Source of the DNA: Negativicutes bacterium
Lineage (GTDB): Bacteria > Bacillota_C > Negativicutes > Acidaminococcales > Acidaminococcaceae
Assembly: GCA_009930275.1 (NCBI GenBank)
Contig: RZYP01000062.1
Span: forward strand, 1 to 10,377
Direction: 5' to 3'
Length of the DNA stretch: 10,377 bases
The notes under the pieces: generated by a model
The model's database searches: none
The model's input: the letters and a program-made list of their open reading frames with translations, nothing else
What the model was told of the DNA's origin: nothing
Made by a program: the position numbers and the translations under genes
Part shown: piece after piece, positions 1 to 7,090 of the stretch
Position numbering within the stretch: the first letter of the stretch is position 1
Layout: the number at the start of each line of letters is the position of its first letter

Positions 1-355
1 ACTGGCCTCGGCCCATTCCATACACAACGGTCTGACAGTGCTGGAAGAAACACATACGTTCTACCACGGGGAAAAAGTGGCATTCGGGGTACTTGCAGGT
101 TTGCATCTCACGGGAGCTCCGGTAAGCGAAAAAGAAAAAGTATACGGTTTTTGCGAAGCGGTGGGATTGCCCACTACATTTGATGATTTAAACCTGGCAG
201 GGATCAGCAGGGAACGTCTTATGGAAGCAGCCGTCAAAACATGTCATCCGACTGAAGCTGTTCATCACGAAGTAAAATCCGTGGATCCGGAAAAAATACT
301 CATTGCCATGAAAGCGGCAGATGCTTACGGGAGGAAAAGGAAAAACAAGTCCTAA
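1..355 (+). CDS. gldA: Glycerol dehydrogenase-like iron/zinc alcohol dehydrogenase, C-terminal part only
   Basis: The reading frame is already open at base 2 and stops with TAA at 353-355, so only the last 117 residues are present; the internal ATG at 38 is not the real start. The visible part begins LASAHSIHNGL and continues with EETHTFYHGEKVAFG, a pattern typical of glycerol dehydrogenases of the metal-dependent alcohol dehydrogenase superfamily. The first His of HSIHNG and the His of YHGEK correspond to the family's metal-ligand histidines. The end, with AVHHE followed by AADAYGRK, also fits the GldA C-terminus. Known members oxidise glycerol to dihydroxyacetone with NAD+ in the cytoplasm, or run the reverse reaction on hydroxyacetone-like substrates. 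The nucleotide-binding half lies outside the window, so the substrate is inferred from family only. The sigma gene starts 2 nt downstream, suggesting a shared transcript. Confidence 0.85.
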   Translation, partial: LASAHSIHNGLTVLEETHTFYHGEKVAFGVLAGLHLTGAPVSEKEKVYGFCEAVGLPTTFDDLNLAGISRERLMEAAVKTCHPTEAVHHEVKSVDPEKILIAMKAADAYGRKRKNKS

Positions 356-357
356 AT

Positions 358-948
358 ATGAGAGACAACGCTGAAAAGCAGGATTTATTGAAGAGTTATT
401 TTATCAACTATTCCCCCAGGTTGATCAATTATGCCGTACGTTTTGTTGCCAGTAGGGAAACAGCACAGGATCTGGTTCAAGATTGTTTTATTAGTTTGTG
501 GGAAAAGATGGAGCAATTTGATTTCATCAAGATCAAGGCGCTTCTTTTTACCATGGTTCGGAATAAGTGTTTGAATTATATTAAACACAGGGAAGTAGTT
601 AATCAACAAACATTCCGTTACCTTCATGAAACTCGTGGCGAAGATCGAATTTATCACTATGATTTTAACATAGAGCCGGAGGCATTGCCTCTTTACGAAG
701 AACTTGAGAAAGAAGTCCAGCATGTTGTGGATTCGTTACCCGAAAGATGTCGTGAAGTTTTTATAATGAGCCGTTTTGACGGACTAAAAAACCGTGAAAT
801 CGCAGATAAAATGGGAATCTCCCTAACTGCAGTAGAAAAGCATATCAGAAAAGCCTTAATTACGTTTACTTCATATTTCCAGAATAAATATCCTTTCCAT
901 ATTTGTATTATAATATTCTCCTGGCTTTTATCTGCTTACATGGATTAG
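358..948 (+). CDS. ECF RNA polymerase sigma-70 factor, Bacteroidetes PUL type
   Basis: This 196-residue protein has the two-domain layout of an extracytoplasmic-function sigma factor. Region 2 spans about residues 10-77, with the RETAQDLVQDCFISLWEK helix that binds core polymerase and the -10 element, and the FTMVRNKCLNYIK segment. Region 4 spans about residues 120-172, with DSLPERCREVF followed by the helix-turn-helix REIADKMGISLTAVEKHI (146-163) that reads the -35 element. The acidic linker (90-118) replaces region 3, as is normal for ECF factors. The last ~18 residues (about 178-194) are strongly hydrophobic, a tail seen in many Bacteroides-expansion sigma factors. The next gene encodes a FecR-type anti-sigma factor, and SusC carries an STN domain, so this sigma factor very probably activates the downstream glycan-uptake genes. 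The start at 358 lies directly after the dehydrogenase stop and leaves a full-length region 2. Confidence 0.95.
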   Translation: MRDNAEKQDLLKSYFINYSPRLINYAVRFVASRETAQDLVQDCFISLWEKMEQFDFIKIKALLFTMVRNKCLNYIKHREVVNQQTFRYLHETRGEDRIYHYDFNIEPEALPLYEELEKEVQHVVDSLPERCREVFIMSRFDGLKNREIADKMGISLTAVEKHIRKALITFTSYFQNKYPFHICIIIFSWLLSAYMD

Positions 949-982
949 CATCACTTATTCACATCAATTTATTCTATTATTT

Positions 983-1005
983 TTTACCTGACCGGGTTAG
1001 GTAAA
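983..1005. promoter_or_regulatory. 23-nt near-perfect palindrome before the anti-sigma gene (operator, attenuator or terminator candidate)
   Basis: The only sizeable gap in the window (949-1027) contains an inverted repeat. The left arm TTTACCTGACC (983-993) and the right arm GGTTAGGTAAA (995-1005) are separated by one G; the only imperfection is G990 opposite T998, which would be a G-U pair in RNA. As RNA it can fold into a 9-bp stem around a CCGGG loop, with a T-rich stretch (1012-1025) a few bases later. It could therefore be a weak terminator after the sigma gene, an attenuator before fecR, or a protein-binding operator. The sequence alone does not choose among these. It stands out because the spacing between the other genes is 18 nt or less. 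Confidence 0.4.
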
Positions 1006-1027
1006 CTTACATTTTGTTGTTATTAAT

Positions 1028-2047
1028 ATGAAATCACCTATCAGTATGAAATCAAATCAGGAAAAAATCAAGAAAACAGCAATTCGATATTTTGATGGTA
1101 CGATTGATCTACAAGAAGAAAAATTGCTATTTGATTTCATTAATGCAGAGAACGCAAATAAGATCATTTTCAGAAAATGGGAACATGAATGGATCTGTGA
1201 ACATCAACCAAATCCAAATACCATTTGGTTATGGGAGAGATTGTTATGTGCTTATCAAAACAGAAAGAAAGAGGTGTTGCAGTTGCCAGTAGTTAAAAGA
1301 AACATTCTTTTAAGAAGAGTATATCAGGCTGTCGCAGTGGCAGCCTTGTTTGCTGTAGTTGTTCTGGGTATTGAATTACACAAAAAACAGAACCAGGAAG
1401 GTGGCTATTCATTTGTTTTTGAGACCCAGAATGCCGAGCAATCAAGAGTAACATTGGCTGACGGAACGGTTGTTTGGCTAAACGCAGCCACTACACTAAA
1501 GTGTCCTGATAGTTTCAACGAAGACCATCGCACCCTGGAATTGGAAGGTGAGGCCTATTTTGAAGTAGAGAAAAACCCCGAGGTCCCCTTTATCGTAAAA
1601 GCCAAAAACGTACCCGTGCGTGTGGTAGGAACAAAATTCAATGTTACAGCTTATCGCGATGAATATACAATAACAGCGGCTCTGCTTGAAGGTAAACTGG
1701 AAATAGGGGAAGGACCAAAAAAAATTATGATGTCTCCTGATGATATTATTCGTTATAATATTGTTGATCGGACAGTTTCCAAGTACAAGCAAAATGCTAG
1801 ACAATATATCTCATGGACTGAAGGCAGAATTGAATACAGTTTCATAACATTTGATGAGCTGTTTAAACGACTCTCCCGCCAATATGATGTTAACATCATT
1901 TTTACGGAAGAAAAGAAAATGGATAAAATTTTCAACATCTCCTTAAATAACGGAGAAACTATTACTGATGTTTTGGATGCACTTGCCATAATAACACCCT
2001 TTACGACAAGAAGAGATGAAAAAAACCTTTATATAACCTTCAAATAA
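1028..2047 (+). CDS. FecR-family transmembrane anti-sigma factor
   Basis: This 339-residue protein would sit in the inner membrane and control the ECF sigma factor encoded just upstream. The cytoplasmic N-terminal part (about 1-95) would hold the sigma factor. One hydrophobic segment at about 99-116 (YQAVAVAALFAVVVLGIEL) is the membrane anchor. The periplasmic part contains the FecR domain at about 130-228, with the typical ADGTVVWLNAATTLKCP, GEAYFEVEKN and VVGTKFNVTAY patterns. A FecR C-terminal domain (DUF4974 type) follows at about 270-338, with the FDELFKRLSRQYDVNIIF and ITDVLDALA patterns. In this family the periplasmic part contacts the STN domain of the TonB-dependent transporter, which is the next gene. 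A second in-frame ATG lies at 1046; both starts leave all domains intact, and the upstream one was chosen for length only. The gap to susC is 6 nt, so co-transcription with it is likely. Confidence 0.95.
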   Translation: MKSPISMKSNQEKIKKTAIRYFDGTIDLQEEKLLFDFINAENANKIIFRKWEHEWICEHQPNPNTIWLWERLLCAYQNRKKEVLQLPVVKRNILLRRVYQAVAVAALFAVVVLGIELHKKQNQEGGYSFVFETQNAEQSRVTLADGTVVWLNAATTLKCPDSFNEDHRTLELEGEAYFEVEKNPEVPFIVKAKNVPVRVVGTKFNVTAYRDEYTITAALLEGKLEIGEGPKKIMMSPDDIIRYNIVDRTVSKYKQNARQYISWTEGRIEYSFITFDELFKRLSRQYDVNIIFTEEKKMDKIFNISLNNGETITDVLDALAIITPFTTRRDEKNLYITFK

Positions 2048-2053
2048 ATTATT

Positions 2054-5000
2054 ATGCATATTAACCTAAACCTTAAGAGACTCATACTTACATCGGTATT
2101 TATACTGTTGGGAGTGTTTTCTTTCGGACAATCGTTTACCAGGGAGTTTGTCAATGTCCCATTGGTAAATGTCCTGAAAGAGATTGAAAAGCAGACAGGA
2201 ATGTCTGTTATGTATGAAACCAGTGAGGTCAACGAATCACATCTGGTAACAGCAAACTTTGAAAATGCTTCTGTGCAGGAAGTGTTGGAAACTGTCCTTG
2301 ACGGGGATCTGTATTATACAATTGAAGGAAAGATCATTGTTTTACACAAGGAGCCGTTGAGTAACAGTAAAATTAAGCTATCACAACAAAATGATCATCA
2401 TGTAAGTGGTAATGTTGCGGATGAAACTGGCCTCCCTATTATCGGAGCTACCGTTGTATTGTATGGAACTCAAAACACAGCTGTAACGGATATGAACGGT
2501 AATTTTGGAATAGATGCGCCCCGGGATGGGGTGCTTGTTGTAACCTATATTGGTTATGTAAGTCAGTCTGTTCCGGTTGATAGCCGTTCCAATATCAGCA
2601 TTGTGTTACAGGAAGACCGCCTTATGCTTGATGAAGTCGTTGTTGTAGGGTACGGTACTCAAAAGAAAAAATTGATTACCGGAGCAAACCTGAATATCAA
2701 AGAAGAGGATATTTCAAAAAGAAGCGCACAAAATGCTCTTGATGCCTTAATTGGACAGAGCCCAGGTGTTCAGATCATTGCTTCGTCAGGTCAGCCCGGG
2801 GAAGATTTTCGTGTAAGTGTAAGGGGTCTGGGAACAGTTGGAGATGCGACACCACTTTATGTTGTAGACGGTGTACAGGTAAGCAGCATATCCCACATTA
2901 ACCCATCAGAAATTGAATCTATTGATGTTTTAAAAGATGCCGCTTCTGCAGCTATCTACGGAGCACGGGCAGCTAACGGAGTCTTGCTGGTTACAACTAA
3001 GAAGGGAAGAGTAGGAAAGACCGTCGTTGGATATGACGGCTACGTAGGATTTCAAAATCTTGTAAGAATGCCCGAGATGCTAAATGCTCAGGATTACATG
3101 ATGATCATGGATGAAGCCAACATCAATTCTGGAGGTTCATCTTATGGATGGTTAAGTGAATTCGGAATAGATCCAGTTAAGATAGGGCAGGGGACTGACT
3201 GGCTAAGCCAGATAGTAGTACCTAATGCAAAAACCCAGAATCATGTCGTAAGTGTAAGTGGAGGCTCGGACCTTAGTGTCTTTGCATTGTCTATGAGTTA
3301 CAGTGGACAGGAAGGGGTTATTGGAGGAAAGGAGTATTCAAACAATGAAAGATTTAATTTCCGAATTAACAGCGATCATAAAATATTTAAAGATATTGTT
3401 AAAATTGGAGAAAATCTGTCGATATCCTATATGGACAGGAAAGGAGTACTTATTGGTAACCAGTTCAATAACATTATAAATGACGCGCTGAGAGCAACCC
3501 CTGTTTTAATGCCATATACCGAAGACGGAACTGATTATGCTTCTGCCACTTTATGGTATGCCGATGAGGTTAATCCCAAAGCATCTTTGGCTATGAGAAA
3601 TCAAAATAAGACTCAGATCGCCAGATTGTCTGGAGATATCTATTTGGAAGTTCAACCTATTAAAAATTTGAAACTCAGAAGTGTCTTTGCATTGGATTAC
3701 AACAATTCTAATTATCGCAGTTATACTCCGCAGTATTATTACGGAAGTGGTTTCTATAATGACACTGATTATGTCATTCAACGAAACGCCCTTAGAACAA
3801 GCTTGTCATGGGAAAATACCCTTAATTATAATTTTGAATTAAAAGATCATGTATTTGATATTTTGCTTGGGATGCAGGCAAGAAGGGAAACAGGTCAATA
3901 CCTTTCAGCACAAAAGTATGATCTTGTTTTTAATGATTTTGATCATGCGTGGATACGGAATGCGACCAATACTAATGCCAATATGGTTATTGTAGATGGT
4001 TATCCTTATGATTTTGACAATCTCGTTTCATATTTTGGTCGGATAAGTTATAACTACAAAGAGAAATACATGTTAACTGCTACGGTTAGAGCCGATGGAT
4101 CTTCAAAGTTTGGTCCTTCCAATCGTTTTGGGATATTCCCTTCGGTGTCCGCAGGATGGGTGATTAGCAGTGAGGGGTTCATGGAAAATTTGAAAGATGT
4201 GATCAGTTTTTTGAAATTTAGAGCCAGCTGGGGACAAAACGGAAATAACCGAATAGCAGATTATACTTATCTTTCAACTATTGCTACCACAGCTTATGCC
4301 TTTGGTTATGAGGATAATCAGACTTCTACCACTACCGGGGTCTACGAAAATTCTATGCCTAACGTTAATGTAAAATGGGAAACATCTGAACAGCTGGATC
4401 TTGGATTGGATATACAGTTCCTGCACGGCAAAATTCAGGCTGTATTCGATTATTATAATAAAACTACGCATGACTGGTTGTTGCAGGCAGATGTGCTAGA
4501 TGTGTTCGGAGCACAGAGTAACCCATATATAAACGGCGGCTCTGTAAGAAATGAAGGAGTGGAATTTGGTGCTTCTTATTTTGGTCAAATAGGTAATGAA
4601 TTGAAATTTTCTATTGGCGCAAACGGTGCATTCAATAAGAATGAGGTATTGTCTATACCCAATGAGGAAGGTATTATTCATGGTTCTCAGGACATTCTTT
4701 TTAAGGGGATGCAGGAAATGAACCGTGCCCAGGAAGGGTACCCTATAGGATATTTCTGGGGATTGAATATGATAGGAATTTTCCAGAATCAGGATCAGAT
4801 AAATAACCATAAAAATTCCGAAGGCAAGGTAATACAACCTTATGCCAAACCAGGAGATATCATATATAACGATACAAATGATGATGGAGAGATTACACAG
4901 GCAGACAATATTTACCTGGGACAACCGTATCCTACAACTACTCTTGGATTAAACCTGTCATTGAATTATAAGGGGTTTGATTTCTATCTTGTTGGAAACG

Positions 5001-5428
5001 GCTCTTTTGGCATGCAAATCGCCAAATGTTACCGACCGGTGGATCGTAAACAGTATAATTACACAACTGATATTCTTGGTCGTTGGACTGGAGAAGGAAC
5101 ATCCAATACCATTCCACGTGTGACCAATGGTGATGAAGATAACGGTAACCGTCTGTATATGTCTCAGATATATATTGAAAATGCAGATTTTTTCCGTATC
5201 AATAACGTTACACTTGGGTACAACTTTGCCCGTTTGTTCAGACAGAAAAACGTTATCAACCAGTTACGTGCTTACGTAACTGTTCAGAATGCACTTGTCA
5301 TTACAAGGTATTCGGGAATGGATCCCGAAGTTGGATACAGTGGAGGTTCTACATGGGGATCTGGCATTGACCTTGGATTCTACCCCCGCTCACGAACAGT
5401 TCTCTTTGGTTTGAGCATTAAACTTTAA
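2054..5428 (+). CDS. SusC/RagA-family TonB-dependent outer-membrane transporter with STN signalling domain
   Basis: At 1124 residues this is a full-length SusC-type protein that imports oligosaccharides across the outer membrane using TonB energy. It has a signal peptide (about 1-25, with a hydrophobic LILTSVFILLGVFSFG core). An STN domain follows at about 28-98 (FVNVPLVNVLKEIEKQTGMS, FENASVQEVLETVL), the part that signals to FecR. A carboxypeptidase-regulatory-like beta-sandwich spans about 116-187 (VSGNVADETGLPIIGATVVL). The SusC signature and TonB-box region LDEVVVVGYG is at 192-201. The plug (about 205-320) contains VRGLG, PLYVVDGV and DVLKDAASAAIYGARAANGV, and the rest is beta-barrel. 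An acidic DTNDDGEITQAD loop at 940-951 resembles the calcium-binding-like loops common in SusC proteins. The protein ends in SIKL rather than the aromatic residue usual for outer-membrane barrels. susD starts 15 nt later. The STN domain fits control by the sigma/anti-sigma pair upstream. Confidence 0.97.
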   Translation: MHINLNLKRLILTSVFILLGVFSFGQSFTREFVNVPLVNVLKEIEKQTGMSVMYETSEVNESHLVTANFENASVQEVLETVLDGDLYYTIEGKIIVLHKEPLSNSKIKLSQQNDHHVSGNVADETGLPIIGATVVLYGTQNTAVTDMNGNFGIDAPRDGVLVVTYIGYVSQSVPVDSRSNISIVLQEDRLMLDEVVVVGYGTQKKKLITGANLNIKEEDISKRSAQNALDALIGQSPGVQIIASSGQPGEDFRVSVRGLGTVGDATPLYVVDGVQVSSISHINPSEIESIDVLKDAASAAIYGARAANGVLLVTTKKGRVGKTVVGYDGYVGFQNLVRMPEMLNAQDYMMIMDEANINSGGSSYGWLSEFGIDPVKIGQGTDWLSQIVVPNAKTQNHVVSVSGGSDLSVFALSMSYSGQEGVIGGKEYSNNERFNFRINSDHKIFKDIVKIGENLSISYMDRKGVLIGNQFNNIINDALRATPVLMPYTEDGTDYASATLWYADEVNPKASLAMRNQNKTQIARLSGDIYLEVQPIKNLKLRSVFALDYNNSNYRSYTPQYYYGSGFYNDTDYVIQRNALRTSLSWENTLNYNFELKDHVFDILLGMQARRETGQYLSAQKYDLVFNDFDHAWIRNATNTNANMVIVDGYPYDFDNLVSYFGRISYNYKEKYMLTATVRADGSSKFGPSNRFGIFPSVSAGWVISSEGFMENLKDVISFLKFRASWGQNGNNRIADYTYLSTIATTAYAFGYEDNQTSTTTGVYENSMPNVNVKWETSEQLDLGLDIQFLHGKIQAVFDYYNKTTHDWLLQADVLDVFGAQSNPYINGGSVRNEGVEFGASYFGQIGNELKFSIGANGAFNKNEVLSIPNEEGIIHGSQDILFKGMQEMNRAQEGYPIGYFWGLNMIGIFQNQDQINNHKNSEGKVIQPYAKPGDIIYNDTNDDGEITQADNIYLGQPYPTTTLGLNLSLNYKGFDFYLVGNGSFGMQIAKCYRPVDRKQYNYTTDILGRWTGEGTSNTIPRVTNGDEDNGNRLYMSQIYIENADFFRINNVTLGYNFARLFRQKNVINQLRAYVTVQNALVITRYSGMDPEVGYSGGSTWGSGIDLGFYPRSRTVLFGLSIKL

Positions 5429-5443
5429 AAAAGACGGAGAATT

Positions 5444-7072
5444 ATGAAAAATATTATAAAAATAGCAGCCGTATTATTATTCTCGGCAAACCTGTCATCT
5501 TGTTCGGAAGAATTTCTTAAAAGCGAACCAATGACACAATTAACTTCCGCCAATTTTTATAACACCCCTGAAGATCTTTATATGTCTTTGGTCGGTAGTT
5601 ATCAACAATTACGGGGAAGCTACGGAGCTTTTTTCCAGTTTCTGAATATTGCAGCTGACGATTGTTACGGCGGTGGTGGTTATACAGATGCCTACGGGAA
5701 CCAGATCTGGGATGAATTTGCTCATTATAATGATCTGGAGATCAACCGTTATACATGGTCCAGTAGAATTTGGCGCGCTATAAGGAGATGTAACGTTGTA
5801 GTAGAGCAAGCTGAAAATATTGAATGGGGCAACAACATAAATCTTAAAAAGCAATACGTTGCTGAGGCAAGGATGTTGAGAGCTTACTGGTATTACCTGA
5901 CACAGGCTTGTTTTGGTCATATTCCTCTGGTTACTTCTTCGGATCAACTTGAAATTGAGGGACAGGCAGACCCAGATGATGTTTATGCCTTTATTGCGGA
6001 AGATTTAAAATATGCTATCGAAAACCTTCCAGCCATACGTTTTCAGAATATATCCAAAGGTGATATTGGCCATGTAACCAAATGGTTTGCTCAAGGTTTT
6101 GCTGCCAGAGTATACCTTTTTTATACGGGTTATTATCAAAAAAATGAAATGCCCGGATTGACAAAAACCGAAGTTCTCAGTTATTTGAATGATGTAATTT
6201 CTAATAGTGGTCACAATCTTGTTCCCAGTTTCAGTTCGTTGTGGCCCTGGTCCATGAGAAAAGATTATTGGTCCAACCAATCCCTTTATGTTGGAGACCC
6301 CAATCTGGAATATGCCGGGGAATATAATCCGGAAATAGTTTTTGCCATTAAGAACCATACGGGCTTTTCTTTTGCTCATTCTCAATTTATGGGGATGCGC
6401 GCAGAAGTCAAAGCAGGAGATTACGATCCTTTTACTGCCGGATGGGGTATGGCCACCATTACACCCAAAGCATACAATTGGTTTGAGGAAGGAGATACAC
6501 GACGGTTTGCTTCTATAGTGAATCTGGCGGAAGAAGGAATTCCCTGTGATGGTACTGATCAACGGGAATATACGGGATTTGTGCATAAAAAATACCAGAA
6601 CCTGACTTCACCACTCGATCCTACAAAAGGGTACCCGCAATACCTGGGAGCAAGCAACAAAAACGCCAATCCTCAGGATCAGATCATAATGAGGTACTCG
6701 GACGTTCTTTTAATGGCTGCCGAACTATTAGTTGACAGCAATCCTTCTCAGGCACTAAATTATGTTAATCAGGTGCGTAACAGGGCCTTTGAAGACAGTG
6801 ATCATGCGCTTTCTTCTGTAACAAAACAGGATATACTGGACGAAAGAGCCAGGGAGTTCGTGTTTGAAGCACTAAGGTATCATGATATACTCCGTCAGGG
6901 ACTGACAAAAGCAAAACAGATCCTGGATGTTCATGCTGAACCTGTTTTGAATGGTAAAAATCCGGCCACCAAAACCATTGACTGGCCTATCGAGAAAGAA
7001 GGCTTGTTTATGATCCCTTACAGTGATGTATCACTGTCAAACGGGAAGCTTTTACAGAATCCCGGTTGGTAA
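5444..7072 (+). CDS. SusD/RagB-family glycan-binding surface lipoprotein
   Basis: This 542-residue lipoprotein would form the lid of the SusC transporter and bind the glycan at the cell surface. The lipoprotein signal peptide is MKNIIKIAAVLLFSANLSSC, with the lipidated Cys at residue 20. It is followed by S-E-E, an acidic motif resembling the Bacteroidetes export signal for surface lipoproteins. The N-terminal SusD-like part (about 21-230) contains the expected AEARMLRAYWYYLTQACFG helix, with TPR-like helices around the barrel-facing side. The C-terminal RagB/SusD part contains RYSDVLLMAAELL (from residue 417), ALNYVNQVRNRAF and LDERAREFVFEALRYHDILR. It ends in LLQNPGW, the classic C-terminal motif of the family. 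It lies 15 nt after susC and 18 nt before the first GH35 gene, consistent with one operon. The ligand cannot be deduced from the sequence. Confidence 0.97.
   Translation: MKNIIKIAAVLLFSANLSSCSEEFLKSEPMTQLTSANFYNTPEDLYMSLVGSYQQLRGSYGAFFQFLNIAADDCYGGGGYTDAYGNQIWDEFAHYNDLEINRYTWSSRIWRAIRRCNVVVEQAENIEWGNNINLKKQYVAEARMLRAYWYYLTQACFGHIPLVTSSDQLEIEGQADPDDVYAFIAEDLKYAIENLPAIRFQNISKGDIGHVTKWFAQGFAARVYLFYTGYYQKNEMPGLTKTEVLSYLNDVISNSGHNLVPSFSSLWPWSMRKDYWSNQSLYVGDPNLEYAGEYNPEIVFAIKNHTGFSFAHSQFMGMRAEVKAGDYDPFTAGWGMATITPKAYNWFEEGDTRRFASIVNLAEEGIPCDGTDQREYTGFVHKKYQNLTSPLDPTKGYPQYLGASNKNANPQDQIIMRYSDVLLMAAELLVDSNPSQALNYVNQVRNRAFEDSDHALSSVTKQDILDERAREFVFEALRYHDILRQGLTKAKQILDVHAEPVLNGKNPATKTIDWPIEKEGLFMIPYSDVSLSNGKLLQNPGW
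7020..7037. repeat. Perfect short inverted repeat near the 3' end of susD
   Basis: ACAGTGAT (7020-7027) and ATCACTGT (7030-7037) are exact reverse complements separated by GT, about 35 nt before the susD stop codon. The repeat is inside coding sequence (Y-S-D-V-S-L-S) and may be chance. As DNA it could be a binding site; as RNA the stem would be short with a tight loop. No T-tract follows, so it is not a terminator. Confidence 0.3.
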
Positions 7073-7090
7073 TAACATAAAAGGAAAGAA

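Noticed and set aside
385..723. A 112-codon open frame on the - strand inside the sigma gene
   Set aside because: It is antisense to conserved sigma region 2 and shows no family pattern of its own.
949..1027. A Bacteroides-type housekeeping promoter (-33 TTTG, -7 TAnnTTTG) before fecR
   Set aside because: Only an imperfect -7-like TAnnTTTT at 1008-1015 is visible, without a well-placed -33 TTTG; an ECF-dependent promoter may be here but I cannot recognise its motif.
1092..1292. A 66-codon + strand frame overlapping the start of the fecR gene
   Set aside because: It is an alternative frame within the coding sequence of the anti-sigma factor, with no known pattern.
5431..5443. A GGAG Shine-Dalgarno sequence before susD
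   Set aside because: GGAG at 5436-5439 sits only 4 nt from the ATG, and this phylum relies little on Shine-Dalgarno pairing, so it is not evidence for the start.
6005..6586. A 193-codon open frame on the - strand inside susD
   Set aside because: It lies fully antisense to a strongly supported SusD gene, has no recognisable domain, and its His/Cys/Ile-rich composition is typical of an antisense shadow.
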